64,000 bases of DNA from UBA7703 sp963667195 (lineage in GTDB: Bacteria > Bacillota > Clostridia > Christensenellales > CAG-138): contig OY762962.1 in NCBI GenBank assembly GCA_963667195.1, positions 3,038,001 to 3,102,000 of the forward strand, written 5' to 3'. How positions within the stretch are numbered: position 1 is the stretch's first letter; each line of letters opens with the position of its first letter. Position numbers and translations under genes: made by a program. This document shows, in pieces, positions 1-7,842 of the stretch. A model generated the notes under the pieces. That model made no database searches. It had not been told where the DNA came from and was given only the letters and a program-made list of their open reading frames with translations.

Positions 1-1522
1 GCACCACACTCGCGCAAAAGTGCTTGTCGTCCTTGCCGATGGTGCGAAGCGAGGCAAAGCGCACGCCGTTGAAGCGAAACGCCGGCTCTGCGTTTCCTTC
101 ACCATACGGCGCAAGCTGACGAAGCTCCCGAATGCGGGTGACGTTCAATTCGCCAAACGGCACCGTTTCATCATATTGAAACGAGGGGTAGAAATCTTCC
201 GGACGATAGCTATCGAGGATGTGCTGTTCAAACGCTGCACGGAACTCCTCATAACGCTCTTTTGCGATCGTCACGCCCGCTGCACGCGCGTGTCCGCCGT
301 AGCGAATGAACATACTCGAAAACACGCTGAGGTTCTCAAAAAGATCGACGCCCGCGATGCTGCGGCCCGAACCGGTCAGGACGCCGTTCTGCTCGGCAAA
401 GAGGATCACCGGCAAATGATACTTTTCACAAAGTCGCGAGGCAACGATGCCGATGACGCCCGCGTTCCAGCTTTCGTGTGCAAGCAGGATCGCTCGCCCA
501 ATGTCTCCACGCGCGGCAATCTGCCGCTCCGCTTCGTCCAAAATCTCGTTTTCCGTGTCCCTTCGCCGCTGGTTGTATTCGTTCAGCGTCGCAGCGATTT
601 CATCCGCGTGGGTCGGCTCCTCGCCAAGCAGCAGATGCACCGCTTCCAGTGCGCTCGCCATTCTTCCCGCGGCGTTGAGTCTCGGCGCGATCATGAACGA
701 AACCGTCATCTCATCCACGCGCGGCTGGTTGAATCCCGCCGCCCGCAGGAGCGCGGATAGCCCGGTTAATTTTGAAATGTGTCTTAGTCCGCAGGCCGCG
801 ATGATCCGGTTTTCGCCCGTCAGCGGAACCACATCCGCAATGGTGGCAACCGCCGCCAGCGCGAGCTCCTCCGGCGTATATGCGCCGCCGTTGAGCGCCT
901 GAATGAGCTTCAGCGCAACGCCTGCACCGCACAGATAACGGTTTGGATAGCTTGCGTCCTTGCGGGACGCCGCAACGACCGCGACGCACTCCGGAATCGT
1001 CTTTCCCACGCTGTGGTGGTCAGTCACGACGACGTCGATGCCGAGCGCCGCGCAGAGCGCAATTTCGTCATATGCAGATACGCCGTTATCGACGGTGATG
1101 ATCAGCTTTACCCCGCGCGCGTACAGCAGCCTTACCGCGTCGGCGGACATGCCATAGCCTTCGCTGTGGCGGTGCGGAATGTAGTATTCCACGTTTGCAC
1201 CCATCTTTTTTAGGCGCTGCACGAGCATCGCGGTGGAGCAAACGCCGTCCGCGTCGTAATCCCCAAACACGCAGATGTGTTCGCCTTCGTCAATCGCGCG
1301 TTGCACACGATCGGCTGCGATCTGCATATCCGGCAATAAAAACGGATCGAGCAAATCGCCCTCGTCAGGGTTGAGAAAGCGCTTCGCCTCCTCCGCGGAG
1401 GTGACCCCGCGCCGAATCAACGCCCGCGCGACAAGCTGCGGGCAGTTGCATTCGTTTGTGATTGTTTCTACGAGCGCCCGGTCGCAAAGAACCGGCTCCC
1501 GCGCAATCATGCGGTTGTTCAT
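1..1522 (-). CDS. recJ: Single-stranded-DNA-specific exonuclease RecJ (3' end cut by window edge)
   Basis: RecJ degrades single-stranded DNA 5' to 3' in recombinational, mismatch and base-excision repair. About 507 N-terminal codons are visible; the C-terminal part lies beyond the left edge. Reading from the ATG at 1522, the DHH-phosphoesterase motifs are FGDYDADG at residues 86-93 and TDHH at 167-170, followed by APRLNAAGRM and, in the DHHA1 domain, YGGHARAAG. These supply the metal-binding Asp/His residues of the family. The start codon overlaps the stop of the radical SAM gene upstream by four bases (ATGA), so the two are probably translationally coupled. No frameshift is seen in the visible part. 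Confidence 0.95.
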   Translation of the reverse strand, partial: MNNRMIAREPVLCDRALVETITNECNCPQLVARALIRRGVTSAEEAKRFLNPDEGDLLDPFLLPDMQIAADRVQRAIDEGEHICVFGDYDADGVCSTAMLVQRLKKMGANVEYYIPHRHSEGYGMSADAVRLLYARGVKLIITVDNGVSAYDEIALCAALGIDVVVTDHHSVGKTIPECVAVVAASRKDASYPNRYLCGAGVALKLIQALNGGAYTPEELALAAVATIADVVPLTGENRIIAACGLRHISKLTGLSALLRAAGFNQPRVDEMTVSFMIAPRLNAAGRMASALEAVHLLLGEEPTHADEIAATLNEYNQRRRDTENEILDEAERQIAARGDIGRAILLAHESWNAGVIGIVASRLCEKYHLPVILFAEQNGVLTGSGRSIAGVDLFENLSVFSSMFIRYGGHARAAGVTIAKERYEEFRAAFEQHILDSYRPEDFYPSFQYDETVPFGELNVTRIRELRQLAPYGEGNAEPAFRFNGVRFASLRTIGKDDKHFCASVV

Positions 1523-2847
1523 TGCTGCTCGGTCAAATAGATGCCGAAGGCGCATTCAATGCGTTTTTGCATCAATTTACAGCTGATTTCGTGCGGATGA
1601 TCGAGAGCTCCGCCGTACAGAACCGCGTTTGCCATGCATCCGCCGCTGCAATAGTATTTTGCCCAGCAGTTTCTGCATTGGTCTTTTGTGCAGACGTTGC
1701 AGCCCAAGAACGCTTCCTGTAAATCCCGTCGTAAAGCGGGCTTGTCCAGCGAACCGAGCTGGTATTCCTTCATTCCGACAAACTGGTGGCAGGGATAGAT
1801 GTCCCCATCCGGCGTGACCGCGACGTATTCCGTGCCCGCGCCGCAGCCGTTGATGCGCTTTCTCAGGCACGGGCCGCCGTCGGGATCAAACATAAAGTGG
1901 AAGAAGTTGAACCACGTTTCGCTACTTTTGCGCGACTCGACATAATAGTCCGCCAGCGCGTCGTATTCCACGTTGATCCGTGCGATATGTTCTGGAAGCA
2001 GGCTGTACGGGCTGTCGTCCGGCAGCACGGCAGGTTCCAGCGAAATCTGGTCGAATCCGTATCCGGTGAGCGCTTTGACGTCCTCCAGAAAATCGAGGTT
2101 CTCGCGCGTGAACGTTCCGCGGATATAGTATTCCTTGTCCCCACGGCCTGCGACGAGCTTCTTCGCGTTGTTCAGAATAATGTCAAACGAGCCCTTTCCG
2201 TTGATGGTCGGACGCAGTGCGTCGTGAATCTCTTTTCTTCCGTCAAGGCTGATGACCACATTGTGCATCTCGCGATTGATGAAGTCAATCTTCTCGTCGT
2301 CCAGCGCCACGCAGTTGGTGGTGATCGTAAAGTGGATGATCTTGTTGAATTTCTGCTCCAACTCGCGACCGTAGGCGACGAGCGCTTTGCAGACATCCCA
2401 ATTCATCAGCGGTTCTCCGCCGAAGAGATCCACCTCCAGATGATGCCGCGTTCCGCTGCGCTCCATCAAAAAATCCAGCGCGCGCTTGCCTACTTCCAGC
2501 GGCATAAGCATGCGCTCGCCGTGAAAATCTCCCGTCGCGGCGAAGCAATAGCGGCAGCGGAGGTTGCAGTCGTGCGCCACGTGCAGGCACATGGACTTGA
2601 TCGCGCTTCCGCCGAGGACTTCGGGCGCGGTTGGCGTTTCGGTCTCAAACGCGCCGGACGTTTTGAGCTCGTCGAGATCGGACAGCACCTCGCGTACCGT
2701 CTCCGCGTCTACGCCGACGCCGTAAGGATTGATTCCGTGCTCCATCGCCTGCACAACGGCAAACGCCGCGTCGTCGACAGCGTGAATCGCGCCGCTTTCA
2801 ACATCCAGCAGCACATTGGTATTTTGAAATTTGAACGAATGGATCAA
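1519..2847 (-). CDS. scfB: SCIFF peptide maturase, radical SAM/SPASM enzyme
   Basis: This radical SAM enzyme installs thioether cross-links in the SCIFF peptide encoded just upstream. The 442-residue protein has an N-terminal peptide-recognition region (about 1-80), the radical SAM motif Cys94-x3-Cys98-x2-Cys101 (CNLRCRYC), the GGEPL motif of the SAM barrel, and a Cys-rich C-terminal SPASM domain (CGAGTEY, then CNVCTKDQCRNCW and CSGGCM) that should hold two auxiliary 4Fe-4S clusters. Length and domain order match characterised SCIFF maturases such as CteB and Tte1186. It lies 184 bases downstream of scfA, separated by a hairpin terminator, and overlaps recJ by four bases. Maturase identity is secure from adjacency to scfA; the exact cross-link is inferred. 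Confidence 0.94.
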   Translation of the reverse strand: MIHSFKFQNTNVLLDVESGAIHAVDDAAFAVVQAMEHGINPYGVGVDAETVREVLSDLDELKTSGAFETETPTAPEVLGGSAIKSMCLHVAHDCNLRCRYCFAATGDFHGERMLMPLEVGKRALDFLMERSGTRHHLEVDLFGGEPLMNWDVCKALVAYGRELEQKFNKIIHFTITTNCVALDDEKIDFINREMHNVVISLDGRKEIHDALRPTINGKGSFDIILNNAKKLVAGRGDKEYYIRGTFTRENLDFLEDVKALTGYGFDQISLEPAVLPDDSPYSLLPEHIARINVEYDALADYYVESRKSSETWFNFFHFMFDPDGGPCLRKRINGCGAGTEYVAVTPDGDIYPCHQFVGMKEYQLGSLDKPALRRDLQEAFLGCNVCTKDQCRNCWAKYYCSGGCMANAVLYGGALDHPHEISCKLMQKRIECAFGIYLTEQQ

Positions 2848-2899
2848 GCGTGTTCTCCTTGTGAGTTGCAGATCGTTGATTTCGATCGTAATTATGATC

Positions 2900-2969
2900 G
2901 TCTGGAAGAAAGAAACAGATATTTCAAAATAATTGAAATCGTCTAAAAGAAAGAATCGGATATTTTAAG
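2900..2969. repeat. Imperfect direct repeat plus inverted repeat upstream of scfB
   Basis: Two 29-base copies (2900-2928 and 2941-2969) start with GTCT and share GATATTT; they differ at six positions and lie 41 bases apart. Between and overlapping them is an inverted repeat ATTTCAA-aataa-TTGAAAT (2921-2939). The stretch is much more AT-rich than the flanking genes and sits where a promoter or operator for scfB would be. Function is unknown. Confidence 0.5.
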
Positions 2970-2973
2970 AGAC

Positions 2974-2997
2974 AAAAAAAGGCCGATATTGGCCTTT
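2974..2997 (-). terminator. Intercistronic hairpin terminator between scfA and scfB
   Basis: On the minus strand AAAGGCC and GGCCTTT form a 7-bp stem around a 6-base loop, followed by a run of T. It lies after the scfA stop and before the scfB start, so it probably ends most transcripts after the short peptide gene and lets only a fraction continue into the enzyme gene. Confidence 0.75.
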
Positions 2998-3031
2998 CTT
3001 TGCGGATCGGCTGATCAAAGATAGCCTACGA

Positions 3032-3175
3032 TTACTTTTCTTCCTTCGCGCACTTCTGGTTGGCTACGGTGCAGGACGTTTTGCAAGCCGACTGGCAGCT
3101 CGCCTGGCACTCGCCGCACGCGGTGTTTTTGCCCGCCTTGATGCAGGGCTTCTGAACGGTTTGAATATGCTTCAT
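3032..3175 (-). CDS. scfA: SCIFF ranthipeptide precursor with seven cysteines
   Basis: A 47-residue peptide beginning MKHIQTVQKP and carrying the SCIFF signature CGECQASCQSACKTSCTVA, followed by NQKC. SCIFF (six cysteines in forty-five residues) is a near-universal ribosomal peptide of Clostridia, modified by the radical SAM enzyme encoded next to it; its biological role is not firmly established. Cysteines are at 11, 20, 23, 27, 31, 35 and 42. Cys11, in the leader part, is extra to the usual six. By comparison with a characterised homologue, a Cys31 to Thr36 thioether is plausible. The start has a good ribosome site (CGGAGG, 8-9 bases upstream) and its own promoter. The order is ackA, scfA, scfB. 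Confidence 0.95.
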   Translation of the reverse strand: MKHIQTVQKPCIKAGKNTACGECQASCQSACKTSCTVANQKCAKEEK

Positions 3176-3210
3176 GACTGAATTCCTCCGAAACAATATC
3201 TCTCTTTGGG

Positions 3211-3239
3211 ATTATACACGATATCCGCTTACAGCGCAA
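3211..3239 (-). promoter_or_regulatory. Promoter of scfA
   Basis: Minus strand: -35 TTGCGC (3239-3234), 17-base spacer, -10 TATAAT (3216-3211). The -35 overlaps the last codons of ackA. Initiation near 3204 would give a leader of about 30 bases with an AGGAGG-type ribosome site. Confidence 0.65.
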
Positions 3240-4440
3240 GTTCCGCCGTATCGCGGGCGATGGTCATCTCTTCGTCAGTCGGGATTACGTACACATGCAC
3301 CTTGCTCGTGGGCTTCGTAATCTCCAGATCGGTCGCTCTCGGGCAGGAGAGGTTATATTCCCAATCCATGTCCATTCCGAGATATTCCAAGCCTTGCAGG
3401 ATCATCTCACGGATGTAGCCGTCGTTTTCGGCCACGCCCGCCGTCATCACGATGGCATCCACGCCGCCAAGCGTTGCGGCATAGGCACCGATGTACTGGC
3501 GAACCTTATAGCAGAACATCTTTCTTGCCAGCGCTGCGCGCTCGTTACCCTGCTTGGTTGCGGCGGAAAGATCGCGGAAATCGCTGCTGACGCCGGAGAT
3601 GCCAAGCATGCCGCTCTTCTTATTCATATAGGTATCGATTTCCTGCGCGCTCATGCCGGTTCTGCCCATTAGATACGGAATGATCGCGGGATCGATGCTG
3701 CCGCAGCGGGTGCCCATCGGTACGCCTTCGAGTGGCGTGAGACCCATGGAGGTATCCATGCACTTTCCACCCTTGACGGCGGAAAGGCTGGAACCGTTGC
3801 CCAGATGGCAGGTGATGACGCGCGTGTCCTCTTTCTTCATGCCGAGGGCGACGAGCTTCTTGACCGCCTGACCGGAGACGTAGCGGTGCGAGGTGCCGTG
3901 GAAACCATAGCGGCGCACTTTGTGCTCAGTATATGCTTCATACGGCAGCGCATACATATACGCTTCCTTGGGCATGGATTGGCCCCACGCGGTATCGAAC
4001 ACCGCTACCATGGGGACGCCCGGCATCGCAGCCATACAGCCGCGAATGCCCATGAGGTTTGCGGGGTTGTGCAGAGGCCCGAGCGGGATGCACTCCTCGA
4101 TGGCTTCGAGCACGGCATCATCGATCAAAACCGGATCGGCGTATTTCTCGCCGCCGTGGAGCACGCGATGTCCCACCGCGCGGATGCTCTTCATGTCCTT
4201 GATCACGCCGATCTTGGGGTCTGCCAGCACGTCGAGCACGAGCTTGATCGCGTCTTCGTGCGTCTTCATGGGGCTCTCTTTTTCAAGAGACTCGCCGCTT
4301 GCGGATTTATAACTCAGAACGGACTTCGCAATGCCGATGCGCTCGCAGATGCCCTTTGCGATAACCTTTTCCTCGTCGATGTCGATGAGCTGATACTTCA
4401 GCGAAGAGCTGCCTGCGTTGATAACCAGAATATACGTCAT
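3229..4440 (-). CDS. ackA: Acetate kinase
   Basis: Acetate kinase converts acetyl phosphate and ADP to acetate and ATP, the substrate-level phosphorylation step of acetate fermentation, in the cytoplasm. The protein is 403 residues, full length for the family. It opens with the ASKHA phosphate-binding motif VINAGSSSLKYQL, contains GFHGTSHRYVS and CHLGNGSSL, and ends with the second nucleotide-binding lobe (TAGVAEND). It follows pta with a 15-base gap, the common pta-ackA order, so the two enzymes convert acetyl-CoA to acetate plus ATP. No terminator separates it from scfA, which has its own promoter inside the ackA end. Confidence 0.98.
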   Translation of the reverse strand: MTYILVINAGSSSLKYQLIDIDEEKVIAKGICERIGIAKSVLSYKSASGESLEKESPMKTHEDAIKLVLDVLADPKIGVIKDMKSIRAVGHRVLHGGEKYADPVLIDDAVLEAIEECIPLGPLHNPANLMGIRGCMAAMPGVPMVAVFDTAWGQSMPKEAYMYALPYEAYTEHKVRRYGFHGTSHRYVSGQAVKKLVALGMKKEDTRVITCHLGNGSSLSAVKGGKCMDTSMGLTPLEGVPMGTRCGSIDPAIIPYLMGRTGMSAQEIDTYMNKKSGMLGISGVSSDFRDLSAATKQGNERAALARKMFCYKVRQYIGAYAATLGGVDAIVMTAGVAENDGYIREMILQGLEYLGMDMDWEYNLSCPRATDLEITKPTSKVHVYVIPTDEEMTIARDTAELAL

Positions 4441-4455
4441 TGTGTGCGGTTCTCC

Positions 4456-5454
4456 TTATAAATTCTGCGCCTGAACGGCGGTCATGGCTACGACGGATAC
4501 GATGTCTTCGACACTGCATCCGCGCGAGAGATCGTTGATCGGGTACTTAAAGCCCTGGCAGATAGGTCCGATGGCTTCCGCACCGGCAAGGCGCTGCACC
4601 AGCTTGTAGCCGATGTTGCCCGCCTGCAAGTCCGGGAAGATCATCACGTTTGCCTTTCCCGCAACAGGGCTGCCGGGGCACTTAAGCTGGCCTACCTTCG
4701 GCACGAGCGCCGCATCCGCCTGCAGTTCGCCGTCCACGACGAGATCGGGCGCAAGCTCGTGTACCAATCTCGTGGCCTCGACGACCTTGTCGACCAGCTC
4801 GTGCTTCGCGCTTCCTTTGGTGGAGAACGAAAGCATCGCGACGCGCGGCTGCATGCCGCAGAGGCACTGCGCGGTCTGCGCGGAGGAAATCGCAATTGCG
4901 GCGAGCTGCTCCGCGGTCGGGTTCGGGTTGACGGCGCAATCGCCGAATACCATCATGCCGTCGTCGCCATAGGCTTTGTTCGGCAGTTCCATGATAAAGC
5001 AGCTGGACACGACCGAGATGCCCTTTGCCATCTTGATGATCTGCAGGCCCGGGCGAAGCGTGTCGCCCGTGGTGCTGATCGCGCCCGCGACCATACCGTC
5101 TCCACGGCCTTTTTTGATCATCATCGCGGCGTAGAACTTGGTGTCCTTCATCATCTTTTCCGCGCCTTCGGGCGTCATGCCCTTTTCCTTGCGCATCTCA
5201 TAATATTCCGCAACATATGTCGCGAAATCCGGATCTTTTTCCGGATCGACAAGAGAAACGCCGTCGAGCGATACGTTGAATTTCTCAGCTGTGGCTAAGA
5301 TTTCATCCGTGTTCCCGAGCAGCGTTACTTCGGCGATTCCTTCTGCTTTGATCAGCGCTACCGCTTGTACGGTGCGTTCCTCTGAGCCTTCCGGTAGTAG
5401 AATATGCTTCTTGTGCATCCTTGCCTTTACCTTGATCGTATCCATCAAAGCCAT
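4456..5454 (-). CDS. pta: Phosphate acetyltransferase
   Basis: Phosphotransacetylase converts acetyl-CoA and phosphate to acetyl phosphate for AckA. It is the short, single-domain (PTA_PTB) type of about 332 residues, without the regulatory N-terminal domain of enterobacterial Pta. Recognisable blocks are ILLPEGSEERTVQA near the start, GDGMVAGA, and GKANVMIFPDLQAGNIGYK near the C-terminus. The ATG at 5454 (MALMDTIK) is preferred because a GGAGG sequence precedes it by 13 bases, whereas the in-frame ATG at 5487 has no ribosome site. Transcription most likely starts from the divergent promoter pair shared with tmcAL. Confidence 0.95.
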   Translation of the reverse strand: MALMDTIKVKARMHKKHILLPEGSEERTVQAVALIKAEGIAEVTLLGNTDEILATAEKFNVSLDGVSLVDPEKDPDFATYVAEYYEMRKEKGMTPEGAEKMMKDTKFYAAMMIKKGRGDGMVAGAISTTGDTLRPGLQIIKMAKGISVVSSCFIMELPNKAYGDDGMMVFGDCAVNPNPTAEQLAAIAISSAQTAQCLCGMQPRVAMLSFSTKGSAKHELVDKVVEATRLVHELAPDLVVDGELQADAALVPKVGQLKCPGSPVAGKANVMIFPDLQAGNIGYKLVQRLAGAEAIGPICQGFKYPINDLSRGCSVEDIVSVVAMTAVQAQNL

Positions 5455-5500
5455 TTTGGTATCTGCGCCTCCATTATTTGAATTCATGCAGATGTAGAAT

Positions 5501-5517
5501 CGAACATTTTTTGTTCG
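5501..5517. repeat. Inverted repeat in the pta leader
   Basis: CGAACA-ttttt-TGTTCG forms a perfect 6-bp dyad around five T. It would lie in the 5' leader of the pta transcript. It resembles a Gram-positive LexA box but the half-site spacing is wrong, so it could be an operator for another regulator or a small leader hairpin. Confidence 0.45.
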
Positions 5518-5556
5518 TTTCTATCATTTTTCTTACATTTTGATCTCAACCGATAG

Positions 5557-5589
5557 AGTATACCACAATCATATCCAAAATGGTATACT
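5557..5589. promoter_or_regulatory. Mirror-image divergent promoters for pta and tmcAL
   Basis: A perfect 9-bp inverted repeat, AGTATACCA (5557-5565) and TGGTATACT (5581-5589), is separated by 15 bases. Each arm is an extended -10 element (TGG-TATACT), one pointing left to pta and one right to tmcAL. The -10 of each promoter sits where the -35 of the other should be, so RNA polymerase binding should be mutually exclusive. Confidence 0.65.
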
Positions 5590-5630
5590 TGTCATACGAA
5601 AAAATCAGCATTTCAGCGGAGAAAACAAAC

Positions 5631-6833
5631 ATGCGCGTCGTGGGAATCATTGCGGAATACAACCCGCTGCATAACGGACATATCTACCATCTGGAGCGCG
5701 CGCGTGCGCTCTCCGGAGCGGATTACTGCGTCGTCGTGCTCTCCGGCAACTTTGTCCAGCGCGGAGAAGCCGCCTGCACGGATAAATTCTCCCGCGCGTC
5801 CTGGGCGCTGCGCGCCGGCGCAGACCTCGTGTTGGAGCTGCCGAGCGTCTACGCGCTTGCCCCGGCGGAGCGCTTTGCTGCGGGCGGTGTGCGCACGCTC
5901 AACGCCACCGGCGTGGTGACCGACCTTGCCTTTGGCTGCGAAGCACCGGACCTCAAGACGCTCTACCAAATTTCGGACATCATCGCAACCGAGCCGCCCG
6001 CATTGCAGGAGGCGATCAAGAAGCATCTTGCAATGGGAAAAAGCTATCCGCGCGCGCGGTTTGACGCGCTGGGTGAATACGGTGTCCCACAGAATATGCT
6101 GCTCGCCATCGCGCAGCCAAACAATATCCTTGCCGTCGAATACCTCGGCGCAATCAAGAAGTTCGCGTCCGGCATCGAACCGCTGCCCATTGAGCGCATC
6201 GGAACCGGCTATCATAGCGAGGAGATCGTTGGCGAGTTCGCGAGCGCAACGGCAATCCGCCGCGCGATCATCGAAGGCCGACACGAAATACTCAACACCA
6301 TGCCAAACTTTGTCGGAGGCCCTCTCCTCTACGACGACCAGTTCATCATTCCGCAGGAAGCGCTCAGCGACGTGATGCTCTACGCCATCCGCCGCATGTC
6401 CGCGCAGGAGCTGGCTGCGATTGCGGATGTCGGCGAAGGGTTTGAAAACGTGCTCTATCGCTGCGTGCGCGAAGTGCGCTCGCTGGCAGAGTTTTACGAA
6501 AAGATCAAGACCAAGCGCTATACGCTCGCGCGATGCAAGCGCATCGTCGCAAGCGCGCTATTGGGCATCACGGCGGAGCAGGTGCGAAGGCTCACGCAAA
6601 GCCGCGAGGGAAGCTACCTCAAGGTACTCGGATTCCGCAGGCAGGCGCGCGCGCTCATCAGCGAAATCGCGCAGAAAAAGACGGCTCCGCTCTTCCTTCG
6701 AAACAGCGATCTGGAGGCAATCCCCGGATTCATACGACAAAACATCGAAACGGACATGCTCAGCACGGATATCCTGAGCTATGTCACCACGCAGGAGATC
6801 AAGCGCGACCTCAGCGGTGCGGTGATCCTGTAA
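5631..6833 (+). CDS. tmcAL: tRNA(Met) cytidine acetate ligase TmcAL
   Basis: TmcAL uses acetate and ATP to form N4-acetylcytidine at the wobble base of elongator tRNA-Met. The 400-residue protein starts MRVVGIIAEYNPLHNGH, the nucleotidyltransferase HxGH-type motif typical of the family, and continues with VVLSGNFVQRGEAA, a further nucleotide-binding block. The ATG at 5631 follows a GGAG ribosome site; an in-frame start 17 codons upstream lacks one and overlaps the promoter. It is divergent from pta-ackA, so an acetate-using tRNA enzyme shares a promoter region with the acetate-producing pathway. The pairing is suggestive, but may be chance. Confidence 0.95.
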   Translation: MRVVGIIAEYNPLHNGHIYHLERARALSGADYCVVVLSGNFVQRGEAACTDKFSRASWALRAGADLVLELPSVYALAPAERFAAGGVRTLNATGVVTDLAFGCEAPDLKTLYQISDIIATEPPALQEAIKKHLAMGKSYPRARFDALGEYGVPQNMLLAIAQPNNILAVEYLGAIKKFASGIEPLPIERIGTGYHSEEIVGEFASATAIRRAIIEGRHEILNTMPNFVGGPLLYDDQFIIPQEALSDVMLYAIRRMSAQELAAIADVGEGFENVLYRCVREVRSLAEFYEKIKTKRYTLARCKRIVASALLGITAEQVRRLTQSREGSYLKVLGFRRQARALISEIAQKKTAPLFLRNSDLEAIPGFIRQNIETDMLSTDILSYVTTQEIKRDLSGAVIL

Positions 6834-6881
6834 AAAAACGCTCGTCAAGCTTTCCAGCCCGAGAATTTGTTACAATTTAAC

Positions 6882-6914
6882 ACAGGCGCGTCGGATTCTC
6901 CCGCTCGCGCCTGT
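6882..6914. terminator. Hairpin terminator between convergent tmcAL and patatin genes
   Basis: ACAGGCGCG (6882-6890) pairs perfectly with CGCGCCTGT (6906-6914) around a 15-base loop, followed by TCTTT on the plus strand and an A/T-rich stretch on the minus strand. It could act in both directions. Confidence 0.6.
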
Positions 6915-6972
6915 TCTTTATGCAGTTTATAACGTGAACCATACATTTTCGGGTTCGCGCATGTTTGCCTCG

Positions 6973-7752
6973 TTACAGTTCCAGCATCTTGCGGATGGCG
7001 GGCAGCGCCTCTCTGGTTACGCGTCTGCCTTCCTCGATAGTCGCGCTCGCCTGATCGGTCTGGAATCTGCCGTTGACGAACAGCACCTCCGGCACCAGCA
7101 TGATATCCGCCTCTTCTCTGCGGTATTTCGTGAGCTCCCACTGCATGATCGAGATCGTGTGGTTCAGCATCGAATACGCGCCGAAATCGGAAACGTCCTT
7201 GATGTCCCCGTGGTAACCGACATCCACACCGATCACAACGTCCATACCGTGGTCGCGCAGGGTCTTGCAGGGCACGCGCTCCAGCACGCCGCCGTCGATA
7301 TACGTCTTGCCGTTGAGCTTCACCGGCTCAAAGAAACCGGGCATGGACATGCTCGCGCGAATGCTCTCGTGCAGCGGGCCTTCTTCCAGAACGTCCAGCT
7401 TGCTCGTCTCTGCATCGACCACGACGCAGCAAAACGGGGTTTTCGTCTCTGCAAACGTCTTATTGTGCGTGAACACACGAATCAGCTCTTCAAGCCGTTC
7501 GCCTTTGAGCAGACCGCCGGTAAGCGGCATCTTCACGTCCAGATATTCATATAGCTTGATGGACTTGATGAACTTCTCAAGCATATTCAGGTCGGTGCCG
7601 ACGCTGTAGAAGCCACCGATGATGGCGCCCATGCTGCTGCCGGAGATCATGTCCACCTGGATTCCCGCTTCGTCCAGCACTTCCAATACGCCGATATGCG
7701 CAAACCCCTTCACGCTGCCCGCGCCGAGCGCGAGTCCGACTTTCTTCTTCAT
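6973..7752 (-). CDS. Patatin-like phospholipase family protein
   Basis: A 259-residue serine hydrolase of the RssA/YchK/patatin type, expected to cleave acyl esters of phospholipids or related lipids. The catalytic Ser-Asp dyad is visible: Ser40 in G-S-S-M-G (38-42) and Asp in YIDGG. The oxyanion-hole loop reads GAGSVKG near the N-terminus. There is no signal peptide or membrane segment, so it is probably cytoplasmic or peripheral. It lies downstream of the coiled-coil gene but a terminator separates them. The natural substrate cannot be told from sequence. Confidence 0.9.
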   Translation of the reverse strand: MKKKVGLALGAGSVKGFAHIGVLEVLDEAGIQVDMISGSSMGAIIGGFYSVGTDLNMLEKFIKSIKLYEYLDVKMPLTGGLLKGERLEELIRVFTHNKTFAETKTPFCCVVVDAETSKLDVLEEGPLHESIRASMSMPGFFEPVKLNGKTYIDGGVLERVPCKTLRDHGMDVVIGVDVGYHGDIKDVSDFGAYSMLNHTISIMQWELTKYRREEADIMLVPEVLFVNGRFQTDQASATIEEGRRVTREALPAIRKMLEL

Positions 7753-7799
7753 ACGTTTCTTTCCCGTTATCCCAAACTCAATCGTTTGATATCATTTTG

Positions 7800-7835
7800 G
7801 AAAAGCGAGCCGAAAGAGTTGCTTCCGGCTCGCTT
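7800..7835 (-). terminator. Terminator after the rsmD-coaD-coiled-coil operon
   Basis: Minus strand AAGCGAGCCG and CGGCTCGCTT form a 10-bp stem around a 13-base loop and end in TTTT. It sits 8 bases after the stop of the coiled-coil gene. Confidence 0.75.
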
Positions 7836-7842
7836 GTTTTTC

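Noticed and set aside
5501..5517. LexA (SOS) box in the pta leader
   Set aside because: The half-sites CGAAC and GTTCG are present but are separated by seven bases; the Gram-positive LexA box needs four.
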